From Tomocerus qinae (taxonomy: Eukaryota > Arthropoda > Collembola > Entomobryomorpha > Tomoceridae): a stretch of 64,000 bases of DNA. Position numbers and translations under genes: made by a program. Shown here piece after piece: positions 37,776 to 50,321 of this stretch. The DNA lies in NCBI GenBank assembly GCA_020055645.1, contig CM034549.1, positions 10,257,501-10,321,500 on the forward strand, read 5' to 3'. Under the pieces are notes generated by a model. That model was not told the origin of the DNA and searched no databases. It was given only the letters and a program-made list of their open reading frames with translations. Positions within the stretch are counted from its first letter, which is position 1, and each line of letters starts with the position of its first letter.

Positions 37776-38435
37776 AATGGTAAAAATTGCAATCTCCATT
37801 TTAGAGCTATATTATTATTAGCTATTTTTATAGATACCATTATAAATTACTTTTAGTCTTGTAGTAATTCTTCTAAATAAAAATAGTCCAATAACAGTTT
37901 CCAGAAAACACTACCCATTACCCCCATCTTTAAAATACCACATAATCACTAATGATCATCAAATGGACACTGACTTCATCTCCTGGAAGTAAATTGAGAT
38001 TTCAGATAATACAAAAATTTAATATTTTGCAAAGTTACAAAAGAATGAAGAAGTCAAAATTTTAATGAGGCACAACAAGCTAGTCAAATTTGGAGAATTC
38101 TGCGAGGTTCATCTCCTTCGGCTCCTTCGTCAGGCTTTTGTTGCCTTGAGTCAAATAACTCATCCAGATCTTATGTATGTTCACCAGGTAGATATTTCTA
38201 GTAATTAACTCAGTTAGACAATATTTCCAGATTCGAAAGTCCAAATCGTATGCATCAACTAATCTACCTAATTTAATTCTATTATATTTTCTAATTTAAA
38301 ATCCGTAAATGGATTTCCGTCGATTTCACCTGAATGAAGTAGCAAGTAATTCGGACTCAGACACCACCAACACCGAATCTTGCAAATTCTGTTCCACTTA
38401 ATCCAATAAAACAGAAAAGTAAAAGACTTATAGAT
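37776..38435 (+). pseudogene. Decayed 3' end of unknown gene (paralogue 2)
   Basis: Clear similarity to 21934-22710: the same intron text (taaaaattgcaatctccattttag), the remains of exon 10 (acaacaagctagtcaaatttggagaattctgcg) and of the last exon (gactcagacaccaccaacaccgaatct). Frames are broken by stops and deletions and the upstream exons are absent. It lies tail-to-tail with RTK copy B exactly as paralogue 2 lies with copy A, which fixes the duplication unit. Confidence 0.85.
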
Positions 38436-38550
38436 TAAAAATTACTGTATCTGAGTTTTTTTTATTTTTCAGTTCTTTTCAAGAAAAAAGAAAAGTACTA
38501 AGTTCATGTGTCAATTAGCCAGTAGGTTTTATTACAGGTTAATTTAATAT

Positions 38551-41500
38551 TTAGTGTTTCTTTGGTTGATTAGGTATCAAATAATTATTGTCATATTCGT
38601 CTGATTGTTCTCCGGATGCCATATCTTCACTGAGATTTTTCTCCAGTTTTTCCTGAAAAATAATGTAAAAAGTATAATGAATATGCCAGTAAGTTAATGT
38701 TTAATAAATATGATATACCTTATTTGTATACTTCTTCAGAATCATCTGTAACTGGTCAACACTTTCATTAAAACGGGGTCTTAAATTAGTCTCAATTCTC
38801 CAACATTGCTTCATTAGTTTGTATCTAATATTTATTGAAAAATAATCATTTGTCATCCCTCATTAATAGTTAACAATAACTGTGGGATTTCATTTATTAC
38901 ATTTCGTCCGAACAATAATCTGGTTTTTTGGGTCTAACTCCATCAGCGAGAGTTTGAAGAAATTCTTCACCCCATTGGCAGCCAAGCCAGGGTGAATCCC
39001 CTAAAGAAAATACTTCCCACAAAGTAATACCATAAGACCAAATATCGGTTTTGGTTGAAAACTTTTGATATTGTAAAGATTCGTAAGCCATCCACTTCCA
39101 GGGCATAGGAACCTCCGCAAGTAATTGTTTTGAAATAAAATTATTTTACATTAATTTTTGTAATTCGTCGCTTAATTGTGTAATTTAAAAAAACAACCGT
39201 TATTGCTGTAAAAATAACAAGAAAACGCACCTCTCTTTTATTCACGTAGTAATATTCTTCGAGTTGTTTTGCAAGGCCAAAATCCGTCAATTTTGCTACT
39301 CTATTAGCAGATAATAACACATTTCGACATGCCAAGTCTGCATGAACTATCTAAAATGCACATTATTTCATTGATACATAATTTTTTAGTACATTACTAT
39401 TAATCTTTAAAACTACTTGCGTACATTTTGACTGCTCAGAAATTGCATTCCTCTCGCAATATTTAAAGACCACGACACTAGATTTATTGTAGATATAGCG
39501 AAATCTTTATCAAATCTGAGAAAATTAATAAGTCATTATTCGTATTTGTTTTTACGGTTTACGTTGATTTTATGGCATAGTTTTTGGAAACATATTTAAA
39601 TGGTAACTTATACAGCTCCTGCATTTTCACTGGATCCTCCGCCTCCAAGTTTATATTTTTAAATGAAGTTTTATTTTTTCTCAAATAATCACGCAAGTTT
39701 CCATTAGCACAGTACTCAAGGACAATGGAAATGCTTCCTAGACATAAAAATGATGTATAAAATGGAATGTAATCGGTCTGTATACTGATGGGTAAGGCAT
39801 GGAGAAAAATTTTGTACCATTTTCAATGTTTTCAGTCACAGCACCAATTAACTGGACGATGTTAATGTGTTTTTTCATTTTTGAAATAACTTTCAATTCC
39901 TTTTTCAAAGAATTGATTGCGAACTCGCTATCGTTTTTTGAAGTTTTTACTGCAACATCAAGTGGGAATGATTGTGTACTTAAAACAGCTTTATATACTA
40001 CTCCAAAGGTTCCTTGCCCCAAAATGGAATTTTTGTCTGTACCAAAATATTATTAATAATTATTAATTAGCGATTTCTATATCTGTTTATCGTCAGATTA
40101 TCAGATACGCATCTTTCTTACCCATAGTTAAATTGGCTTTCACGATTTCATGGCTGTCAGTATTATTTGGTGTCATTAAAACGTCTAGCTCTGGTAAATA
40201 TTCTTTGTTTCGATTTGACTCCCTTTTTCTCTTTACGACAATGTATATTATCATCAAGGTTAAAAAAACGCAAATCAAGAGTGAAATTGATACTATTGCA
40301 GTTATCATTACGAAAGACAAAAAAGGAGGGGCGGTATCTATATCTATATCTGTAAATGGTTTGCTATCGTTTTTGTACTGGTTGTCAGTACCATTGTCAA
40401 TCTCGCCAAAATCATCACCTTCAATTGTACCATTAGTAGTAGATGAAGTGTTGACATTTAATATAATATTTTTTTCGGCTCCAGTAGACGAATATACGAC
40501 GCTGGAGTCAGTTGTAGTAAATTCAGTTCCTGTTTTCACAATTATTGTTGCATTACACCAACTGTAAGAGTTCCACAATGGAACAGAACAAGTAACTCGA
40601 GTAGGTCGCTTTTCAGAAATTGGAAACTTTGCAATTGTTTCATAATACTCTGCCCAGGGATCCAAAGTCGTTGCTAAATAATTGAGATTCATGGAATGCA
40701 TTTAGTAAAACTAATTATTTTTTCTTCGCCATATATTCACATTTTGTCTATTGACGTAGAGTAAATATTTCAATTTATACTACACCTGTAGCTCTAAAGT
40801 TTTTCAAGACAGGGGTCAAGTTTCCCAGTACTGTAAATCCAAATTGACCTCCTAAAGCTAAATAGCCTTTATGGGATCTGCATCTAACGGTTATAGAATC
40901 ATTTGCAGGAATAAATACTTGGCGTTGTTTCAGTCCATTAACATCCATTTGCAATGCTTCTTGACAGTTTTTGTCATTTATATCTTTACCAGGAGCATAA
41001 ATTGGATATAATTTGAAGTGTGGGGTTGTATCTTTTTTAATTGTGCTCGTCCAAGGGCAATTTTTATCTGGGAAAAATTAAAAGAAATTTAAATATCTTA
41101 AACAAGAACATTTTCCATATTTTTTTTACATTGCTTTAGTAGTTGGGAGTTTTCCTCAGTGTTCACGAGAATAGTATGTGGACTGTCTCGAAACTGAATG
41201 TGAATATATACGGTGTTTTTCATACAAGGACTTTCTACACTTTTGCAATTGTATTTAATCACCGGAAATTGTAAACTTAAAAATTGTGGATCAACTTCGA
41301 CAACCACCTTAGTAGTGAAACTATCTGTGGTAAAGTTTTGTAAAATTCTCTTATTGAACGATAACCACCCATCAAACTAAAAGAAACAAAATATTAAGTT
41401 CACTTTTGGAAAGAGGAATAAATAATAATTCGGTAGTTAAATATTTTTGACACCTGCTTGTCCAGATCAGCATCTTCTACACTCCAATCAATAGGATAAA

Positions 41501-41750
41501 ATGCATGACACTCCAGACCAAGCAAAAACGTTTTGCCCCCAGAATGAAACAAAGTTACATTATTATGAGTTCGTGTAGTTTTAACTGTTTTCTGAGAGTG
41601 AAATCTTATCTCTGGCATTGCAGGCTTATGTAGTGAAATTGGGGTATTCCCTTTACATAGTACAGATGTAATTAAAAAGTGTTGAAGTTCAAAAATCAAA
41701 TATAGGGAGAAAAGGGTTGCCAGTATCCTTTTTTTGATGTATCTTCCCAT
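38551..41750 (-). CDS. Receptor tyrosine kinase copy B (785 aa)
   Basis: Exons 41454-41750, 41130-41376, 40786-41067, 40122-40673, 39818-40036, 39608-39737, 39425-39515, 39231-39350, 38901-39112, 38719-38824 and 38551-38652; 2358 bp, fully open. Signal peptide about 10-35, Cys- and N-glycan-rich ectodomain of about 350 residues with no domain I can name, membrane span, then kinase: GQGTFGVVYKA, VAVKTSK, VLEYCANGNLRDYL, catalytic loop HADLACRN, TDFGLAKQLEEYYYV (candidate activation-loop tyrosines), WKWMAYES, CW-RIETNLRPRF. The kinase is closest in style to the PDGFR/VEGFR/FGFR/Torso group, with a short kinase insert. The HRD Arg is Ala. The acceptor of exon 9 is an unusual ..gcggag. Role by family: transmembrane receptor signalling by tyrosine phosphorylation; ligand unknown. 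C-terminal tail ends NQPKKH. Confidence 0.85.
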
Positions 41751-44316
41751 TGCTTGATGTGATTTTGTTGTGACATGAATTTGAAATCAATGTCATGCTG
41801 CGGTTTTCCATGTAAATTATATCTTTGAACTATTTCTCTTTCTTGTTCTTCTTTGCCTTTTTGCCGTCAACTGTCAGTTATAAACCTGAACCTGAACGAG
41901 AATTAGATTCTTTCATCAAATAGAACCGAGAAAATAATGTGACATGTAATACACAAAAACGTCGTCAAAGATCATTGATTTAAAAGTTGGTTAAGGAAAT
42001 TAACACATTTACCGTTCTTTTTCGTTTCTAATACTTTCTAAGCTAAAATACGCTTTCCGGGAGAAATGTGTGACAAACCTTTGTATAAACGATATAGAAT
42101 GGATGTAAGTTAATAATAAACAGCAAAAATAACATCTTTTAGTTTGTCAGGAAATGATTTGTTGGATATCATCGAAATGTTTTACTGTCTCTGAGAATTA
42201 ACAACAACAGATTCAGTTAGAATTTGTTTAAAGTTTAAGATTCGGATTGGAGGGAGTACAATATTTAGCAGAAGTACAAATGTATTTTCGTAAATAAACA
42301 CGATATTTTACATAAATACACGATACAAAACTGATTCTGAAATATTATCCCAAATGGTAATAATAAACGTGATAAAATAGAGCAAACAATGCTGTTTGAT
42401 AAATAATACTATCACATGTCTGATATATTTTATTTGCATAGTAAGGATCATCGATATTAATATTCCTATTCTTATGCATAATAATAATCATGGGATGTAG
42501 ATCAGTTTGACAAAAGCCAGTTTGGCAAAAATTTGTGGTCTAGTTTGGCAAAACGCTATGACCAGAGTTTGGTAAATCAATGCAGAAAGTTTTGCATAAA
42601 CGTTGTTTTTTTTGGTTACAACTTATACAAGAGTATTATTCATCAATAATTATCGTATTTATAGTTAAGATTAGATCAATTACATCAAAAGCAAGTAGTC
42701 AAGTTATAGCTATGGGTATGTAAATTATGGTTAGGTAAGTTGCAGAGTATAAGGAAGATAGTTACAATTCTCATCATTTGGGCGAAAATTGTAAATGTAC
42801 CTTCTTTCACGTTGGATAAAGGCACGAATACCAACGTACATGTCTGTTCAACCTGAAGTCTAAAATTGACTCATTATTGGTAGTTTGTAGTGTAGACCCA
42901 ATTCGTGGATTATTTAGCACACTTTGGGCAAGTTTATAAGACTTCAATGTACCTTTGCTGAAGGGAACAAAGCATTTAATAGAACACAATATCACAACTA
43001 TAAAATATCATTTAGCCAAACTATAGCCCTACCTTTTTGCCAAAATTTACCCATGAACAAAATCGCTTTTGCCAACCTATCCATGCACAGGAAACAATTT
43101 TTACAGAAGTTTCGTTTTGCCAAATTGACCTAGATTAATAATCCAGCAAACATTTATTAGGAAATTTATTATAGTCCACACACAAACAAACAACACTCGA
43201 GAGCTCTAAACTTTACCGAGAATTAAATTACTGATAAAAGTATTTATGCAATAAATGTTAGATTATAAAACATGTTATGACCAGTCAAAAAGCTGATTTA
43301 GATAATGTTATAAAAGGAAATTGATAGAGAGAGTCAAACTAATAATGCATTACCACCACAAGAGTAAAGGCTTCAATTTGGTCGTTAATACAAAATCCGA
43401 TTTTTGAAGGCAGTTTGATAATTTTTGCCGTGTATCATGTAAGCTCTAGAGCAGGTGCAAGCCTATGTTAAAATGCTTTTAGCTAGTACGTACTCAAATT
43501 CCAAATGTACTAGTACTTAGTGGCATAACCTGTGCATCGAGACATACCAATTTTCATTAACATGACCTTTGACCTCTTTGTAGGGTCTTTGGTTGCATAA
43601 ATGGGTAAATATTTGGCACTTATCCAATCTTTAACTTCTGAACAACATCACACATATTGGCATTTCAAAAAATATGACCTCTGGCATTTCGTGGTCAACA
43701 ATTTTTAGCTTTATTTTTAACCATATAAATTATAATTAATACTTTTATTTTTAATCGGGCAGAATTTTTAGAATAAACAATTCCTTATATGAAAAACTGT
43801 CTTCGTAACTTTGAAAGGGAATAAATGCGAATTTTTCACTATAAAACATCCCAGAGTTACAGCGGTTGTTGGCTTCTGTTCCAAGTTACTTGCAAATAGG
43901 GCTGGTAGTTTCGGATTTATTTCATGCTTCAATCTTTTGATGTTGTTATACATAGCCCTTGAAATACTGAAAAATGATTTTTTTTGACCAAAGATGTTAG
44001 TTCATAGCACTAAAGTGCATAGATATAAATGTAAATAAAATATCCACTGAAGATCTATTATTTTCCTATATCAAATAATTTCTGTCAGTTCTGATCCAAA
44101 TTAGTTCAATAAAACAAGAAAAGAATAAGACTTATGGAACTAAAATCAATTTCTCTTCAAGCAATTTCTTATTTTTATTTTTGTTCTTCAATTCTTTTCA
44201 AAATACAGTAAATCGGTGTAAAAAATTTAGTTTTTAGTATCAATTAGGGAGGTTTTATTACAAAAGAATTAACTTTTACCATTTAGAGTTTCTTTGGTTG
44301 AATAGGAATTAAATAA
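41751..44316. other. Spacer of the RTK block between copies B and C
   Basis: Upstream region of RTK B, with the MITE at 42498-43132, followed by the start of the next unit. At about 44090-44150 is a remnant of the last exon of the unknown gene (aattagttcaataaaacaag and on). At 44281-44316 is the stranded end of the RTK C tail, cut off by the transposon that begins at 44317. Confidence 0.6.
42498..43132. repeat. MITE-like element upstream of RTK B
   Basis: Same inverted ends as 27942-28408 (tagatcagtttgacaaaa on the left, ttttgccaaattgaccta on the right) and the same place relative to the RTK start. It is longer than the copy near RTK A, so the two have diverged by indels since the duplication. 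Confidence 0.6.
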
Positions 44317-46770
44317 GAGCGTGTCAATCGAAAAAGTAACAGTTTCGATCGATTGCTAAAATTGGCATGGAAATTATACTTTTTAAAGATTTGCGAGGGA
44401 AAGTGCAAATATCACGAATTTAAAAATATTATTATCACTACTCATAATATAATACATTAGAGAAAATTGTTCAAGAATTGACTAGCTATAATCTGGTATT
44501 CGGTAATCTATTTGACAAAATTAGTCATACTAATTAGTAGCAAAAACTTCGGCTTATTATTGCCCAGTAAAAAGCATATTTGTAAACTAAAATGGAACCA
44601 ATAGCTGAGCCAAGACCGGAACCAAACCGACCAAAAAAACGTTCAAGACATCCGGAGTTATGGAGGCACAATGCCATAAAAATCTTAAAAACCAGAGGTA
44701 AATAAAAATAGCATTTTATGCACTATTAATATTTCGAAAGTTCATTTTAGTGTGTTTAAAACATACATAACAATGTAAAACATACATATTATAAAACATA
44801 CAGGCTTAGAGCATCGAAGCCACACCTGGAGAAATGTCGTCCATCCTGCCCGTCAGATAAGAGAGGAACCATGTAGAGATAACTGTTACCTAAGAGTTAA
44901 TAGGGGTGAAAAAGATTGGCTCCTGCAGAAGTTTAATAATTTGCCCAGTCACGAGGCACAAAATGCTTATCTACAGGCTTGCACAGTTCCCAAAGAAAAT
45001 AGAAGGTTTGACTATCTACTTCAACTGCCTATCAATGACGGCCGAGGAAAGCATGGGCATCACAAAACCCTTGACGCAGATAATATGCAGATAGTTAGAA
45101 ATTTCATACAAAACCTGAATGGAAGGGAAAGTCACTATTCAAGGACTGACAACAGAAACAAGACATATTTGGATTCTAATACAACTCTAACATCTCTCTA
45201 CGGTTCTTTTCTAGAAGAAAATCCTGGGTTAAATCCGAATATGTATGAAAATGGAATTAAGAAGTCCAAATTTGTTCAAATATTTAACTACGAGTTCAAT
45301 ATTGGGCTTGGATACCCTCGAAGCGATATCTGCGACTTTTGCGAAAAGATTCAAGCAAATATTACAAATGCTAGAATAGAAAATAACGAAGACTTGCTAT
45401 GGAACTTAATGTTAGAACAGCAAGAACATTGGAGCGAATCCGAGATATTTTATCAAAAAATGGCAAAAGAAGTTATTGATCAAACAGATAATACACACTT
45501 GTACTTATGTTTCGATTTTCAGAAGAATTTACCCTATCCCGTTACCAATATATCCAAAGAGTTTTTCCTTCGGCAAATGTGGATGTATAATTTTGGAATT
45601 CGAAATCTGCGCAGTGGAGAAACATATATGTTTGCGTACAGTGAAACTTTCGCTCTCAAAGGCTCTTCTGAAGTTGTTAGCTTCCTCAAGTACTTTATTG
45701 AAAGCTATGTACCCGAAAATATCCACCATCTACATTTATTTTGCGATAATAGTTTTGGGCAAAACAAAAATAGATTCTTAATGGCTTACCTTCAATCAAT
45801 TTGTCCAGAAAGGTTCGAAACAATTCGTTTTGATTTTCCTCTACCTGGCCACAGCATGATGCTAATTGACTCCGATTTTGCGCATATTGAAAAGAAGAAG
45901 CGAAAAGAAGATAAAGTACTCTACCCTTCTCAATGGGTCGACATTATTAGAAAGGCACGACCCGTAAGACCCTTCAATGTAATCTATGTAAACCATCCGC
46001 TGACTAACGACTTATGTGATGACGGGACTCCCATATGTAACGTATTCAACTTCAAAACTACCATGAACCCACTATTAAGACCATCTGCAGGAAAAATTGC
46101 AGAAATTCGGGGTCTCCTATATTCAGAAAATGGAGTTATGGTCAGAAATACCCTCTCTGGAGATTGCACTACTCCTTTTAATTTGCTGCGTCGCGGAGTG
46201 ACAATAACTTATCTACAAAATATCATACAAAATACTCCTCTAGCATACAATGGATTCCTTCCTATTTCACCTGAAAAAATTGAAAATCTCAAAGTGTTAC
46301 TGACTGCATTTTATAGGCCAGGAGAAAATGTGTTTTATGATGCTATGTTAACCGTGCCGTTCGAAGAAGACGACCCAAGAATTGCTGTAATAAATGAAGT
46401 TATGGATGAGGGGTTCGATATTAGCTTTCTAGAATAAAGTATAAAAAAATTAAGATGTTAGTACAGAATATTTTGCTGAATTTGTTTGCTACACTTACAA
46501 TTATCTACATGTACTTAGTGAAATGTCGCTTGATGCTTAGCCGTTAGGTTTGGGTTCAGTTGTTTAAGCTTATTAAGTTTTAATAAAGTCTATGTACATA
46601 ATATTAAAATATTATGTACATATATAAACCTCTTATTATTTACCTTGCTTACGGATAGTCATTTCTCTTTGTAATTTATGAAAATCTCCTAGTTACGTTG
46701 TTTATTATTATAGTCAATACGACATTAAACGCCGTTTTTTGAAACTGTTACTTTTTCGATTGACGCGCTC
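44317..46770 (+). mobile_element. DNA transposon with 30-bp TIRs
   Basis: 2454 bp bounded by inverted repeats 44317-44346 and 46741-46770 that differ at one of 30 positions (gagcg[t/c]gtcaatcg...). It interrupts the C-terminal tail of RTK copy C. The matching uninterrupted site in copy D (near 61468-61482) reads attaaataattgtc, whereas here attaaataa lies left and aattgtc right of the element, so the target duplication is the 2 bases AA. It contains one intact gene in the same sense. Confidence 0.9.
44592..46437 (+). CDS. Transposase-like protein of the TIR element
   Basis: Two exons, 44592-44697 and 44804-46437, 579 residues, intact. The N-terminus is Pro- and basic-rich (RPKKRSRHPELWR). 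A Cys pair PCRDNC, then CDFCEK, suggests zinc binding. The C-terminal half has an RNase-H-like pattern: an acidic beta strand in LYLCFDFQKNLP, a second in LFCDNSFGQNKN, and DFAHIEKKKRKE, which could supply a D-D-E triad. This matches a widespread family of arthropod and hydrozoan proteins I know mostly as uncharacterised (the DUF7869-type domain; name from memory, not searched). Its position alone between the TIRs makes it the likely transposase. Alternative: a captured host gene, which is less likely given the size of the element. Confidence 0.75.
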
Positions 46771-46804
46771 AATTGTCATATTCGCCTGATTGTTGTCTGG
46801 AATC

Positions 46805-47094
46805 AAAGCCTCTGCCTTCTGCTTTAGGCCTTGTCCAACATACTGTACAGTTTAGCTATCAGCTTGTGTGGCGAACATTGAGTGAAAGCGGCACCCGCGA
46901 GCCAAGAAAATACAAACACACCAATCATGATGATGAGCGAAGTGCAAGTTGTAGTGTTCTACTGTGTTCTACTGTTTAGTTCGCAATCCCAACGTCGGTC
47001 AAGGGGCGCTGTAGCCAGACAAGTGGCAATTATCCACTCGCCTGGCTCGCTTCGTGCTTCTAGTCTATATACTAGGTAGTATAATAAAATTCTG
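46805..47094. mobile_element. 290-bp insertion with 11-bp target duplication
   Basis: The sequence tgtctggaatc occurs at 46794-46804 and again at 47095-47105; copies B and D have a single similar site here. The insert has more G+C than its surroundings, no long frame of its own and no clear tRNA-type A/B boxes. The duplication length suggests a SINE-like or other retroposed sequence. It supplies the new 3' end of the RTK C coding region. Confidence 0.65.
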
Positions 47095-50000
47095 TGTCTG
47101 GAATCCATATTTTCAAAGAGACTTTTCTCCAGTTTTTCCTAAAAAGTAATTTAATGTATTAATATGCCAGTAAAAGTTATTTTTTAATTTTCAAACCTTA
47201 TTTGTAAACTTCTTCAGAATCATCTGTAATTGCTCAACACTTTCATTAAAACGGGGTCTTAAAACAGTCTCAATTCTCCAACATTGCTTCATTAGCTTGT
47301 ATCTAATATTTTTATTGAAAAATAATCATTCCCATCCCACCTTTCGAAACATTAATTAACAACAACTGTGTGAATTCATTTATTATACATTTCGTCGGAA
47401 CAATATTCTGGTTTTTTGGGTCTAACTCCATCAGTGAGAGTTTGAAGAAATTCGTCTCCCCATTTACAGCCAAGCCAGGGTGAATCCCCTAACGAAAATA
47501 TTTCCCACAAAGTAATACCATAAGACCAAATATCGGTTTTTGTTGAAAACTTTTGATATTGTAGAGATTCGTAAGCCATCCATTTCCAGGGCATAGGAAC
47601 CTTAAAACGTTCAGAACTAGAGTAAGTGATATTATTAAAGATGTGGTTTAAGAATAAAAATTTTACACTAGTTTCTGCAATCTGCATTTGCAATTTAAAA
47701 AAACAGTAGTTGTTAGCAATTGCCTTATTGCATCTATAATTGAAAATAACGGAAATCAATACCTCTTTTTTATTTACGTAGTAATATTCTTCGAGTTGCT
47801 TTGCAAGGCCAAAATCCGTCAATTTTGCTACTCTGTTAGCAGATAATAAAACATTTCGACATGCCAAATCGCCGTGAACAATCTAAAATAAACGTACTTA
47901 TTAATAATTATTATTGTTAAATAAATTATTGAATCTTTAAAACTAATTTGTACATTATGACTGCTCAGAAATTTCATTCCTCTCGCAATGTCTAAAGACC
48001 ACGATACGAAATCCGTTGTAGATAAGACATACTCTTTCTGAAAACTGAGAAAATAAATTAGTAGTTTTCATTTTTTATAATTAGTATTATATCGCGCATT
48101 TTTAGATGCTAAAGTTAAATGTTTACTTATTCCTCTCCTGTATTTTCACTGGATCCTCCAAACTTATATTCTTAAACGAACTTTTATTTTTTCTCAGGTA
48201 ATCCCGCAAGTTTCCATTAGCACAGTACTCAAGAACAATGGAAATGCTTCCTATACGTAAAATGACATGAAATGGAATATTTGTCTGTATATTATTGGGT
48301 ATTAGGCATGGAGAAACATTTTGTACCGTTTTCAATGTTTTCAGTCACAGCACCAATTAACTGGACGATATTAATGTGTTTTTTCATCTTTGAAATAACT
48401 TTCAATTCCTTTTTCAAAGAATTGATTGCGAACTCGCTATTGTTTTTTGATGTTTTTACTGCAACATCAAGTGGGAATGATTGTGTACTTAAAACAGCTT
48501 TATATACTACTCCAAAGGTCCCTTGCCCCAAAATGGAATTTTTATCTGTACCAAAATATTATTAATAATTATTATTAATTAGCGATTTCTATAACAGATT
48601 TTATCGTCAGATAATCAGATACGCATGCATCTTTCTTACCTATTGTTAAATTGGCTTTCGCGATTTCATGGCTGTCAGTATTTTTTGGTGTCATTAAAAC
48701 GTTTAGCTCTGGTAAATATTCTTTGTTTCGATTTGACTCCCTTTTTCTCTTCACGACAATGTATATAATGAAAGTTAAAAATACGCAAATAAAGAGTGAA
48801 ATTGATGCTATTGCAATTATCATGACCAAAGACAAAGAAGACGAGGCAGTATCTACATCTTTTCCATTTCCAGAAGGTTTGCTGTTGCTGTCAGTGCCAT
48901 TCTCAATCTTACTAATATCCTTAGTGTCGATTGGACTATTTGTGATCGTGGTATTATAAACTGGGAAATGGAAATCGGTGTATTTGGGAGTATATGTGCC
49001 ATTTAATAAAATAATTTTTTCGTCTCCAGTAGCCGAATACACAACGCTGGAGTCAGTTGTAGTAAATTCAGTTCCAGTTTTCAAAATTATTGTTGCATTA
49101 CACCAACTGTAAGAGTTCCACAATGGAACTGAACAAGAAACTTGGATAGGTCGCTTTTCGGAAATTGGAAACTTGTCAATCGTTTCATAATACTCTGCCA
49201 ATAGTTCCGACCTGACCTCTAAATTATTGAGATTAATAGATTAATTTAGCATTTAGTAATTAGTATATAATGAAATAATCAGTTTTGCCATAATTTTCTA
49301 CATTTTGTCGATTTGAATTAGAGTAAATATTTCAATTTATACTCCACCTGTAACTTCAAAGTTTTTCAAGACAGGGGTCAAATTTTCCAGTACTGTATAT
49401 CCAAACTGAACCCCTAAAGCTAAATAACCTTTATGTGATTTGCACCTAACGGTTATAGAATCATTAGCAGGAATAAATATTTCGCTTTTTTTCAAACCGT
49501 TAACATCCATTTGCAAAACGTCTTGGCAGTTTTTGTCATTTATATCTTTACCAGGAGCATAAATTGGATAGAATTGGAGGCGTGGGGTCGCATCTTTGTT
49601 AATTGTGCTCTTCCAAGGGCAATTTCCATCTGCTCGGGAAAAGTAAAAAAATGATAATTTGTACATCGTAAATAAACAAAAACATTTTCCTTAATTTGTT
49701 TACATTGTTTACATTGTTTTGAGTTTTCCTTAGTTTTCACGAGAATATCATGTGGATGATCAAGTAGAAATTGAATATATATCGTGTTATTCATACAAGG
49801 ACTTTCTATACTTTTACAATTATATTTAACTTTCATCAAACGTCTTAACAATTGTGGGACAACTTTGATAACCACCTTAGTTGTGAAATTATACCGTAAA
49901 ACGGTAGAGTTTAGTAAAAGTCTCCTATTTAACGATAATGACCCATTAAACTGAAAGAAACAAAATGTTATAAGTTCACTTTTGGACTATGACGAATAAA

Positions 50001-50321
50001 TACAATAATTAGGCAAATAAATATTTTTGATACCTTCTGGCCGACATCAGCATCTTCTACGCTCCAATAAATAGGATAAAATGCTTGACACTCCAGGGTA
50101 AGATAAAAATTATTGCCCCCAGATTTAAACGAAGTTATATTATTGAGAATTGGTGTTAAAGGTTTACTTAAAGGTTCAGCGAGAAATTGATATCTTATCT
50201 CCGGCATTTCAGGCTTATTCTCTTCACATAGTACGGATGTAATTAAAATGTTGTTAAATTCAAAAATCAAATAAAGAGAGACAATGATTGTCAGTCTCAT
50301 TTCTCTGAAGTACTTACACAT
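46959..50321 (-). CDS. Receptor tyrosine kinase copy C (812 aa)
   Basis: Exons 50034-50321, 49713-49950, 49348-49629, 48640-49218, 48327-48545, 48127-48250, 47954-48044, 47763-47882, 47389-47600, 47197-47302 and 46959-47138; 2439 bp, open throughout. Signal peptide, ectodomain to about residue 399, membrane span about 400-425 (LVMIIAIASISLFICVFLTF), kinase from about 463: GQGTFGVVYKA, VAVKTSK, catalytic loop HGDLACRN, TDFGLAK, WKWMAYES, CWRIETVLRPRF. The second exon could end nine bases later at a repeated donor. The C-terminal tail is unlike copies A, B and D: after EKLEKSLFENMDS the frame runs into the 290-bp insertion and gains about 45 foreign residues rich in Arg and Leu before a stop. 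The ancestral tail is stranded beyond the transposon. Otherwise the most complete copy. Confidence 0.83.

Noticed and set aside
46805..47094. tRNA-derived SINE
   Set aside because: No convincing A and B box on either strand; only the target duplication supports a retroposed origin.
47376..47400. Early stop codons after DEM(Y) in the kinase exon of every RTK copy
   Set aside because: A donor (gaaat/gta) lies just before; joining to the next exon gives the conserved end of the kinase (IYKLMKQCW), so the kinase is complete.
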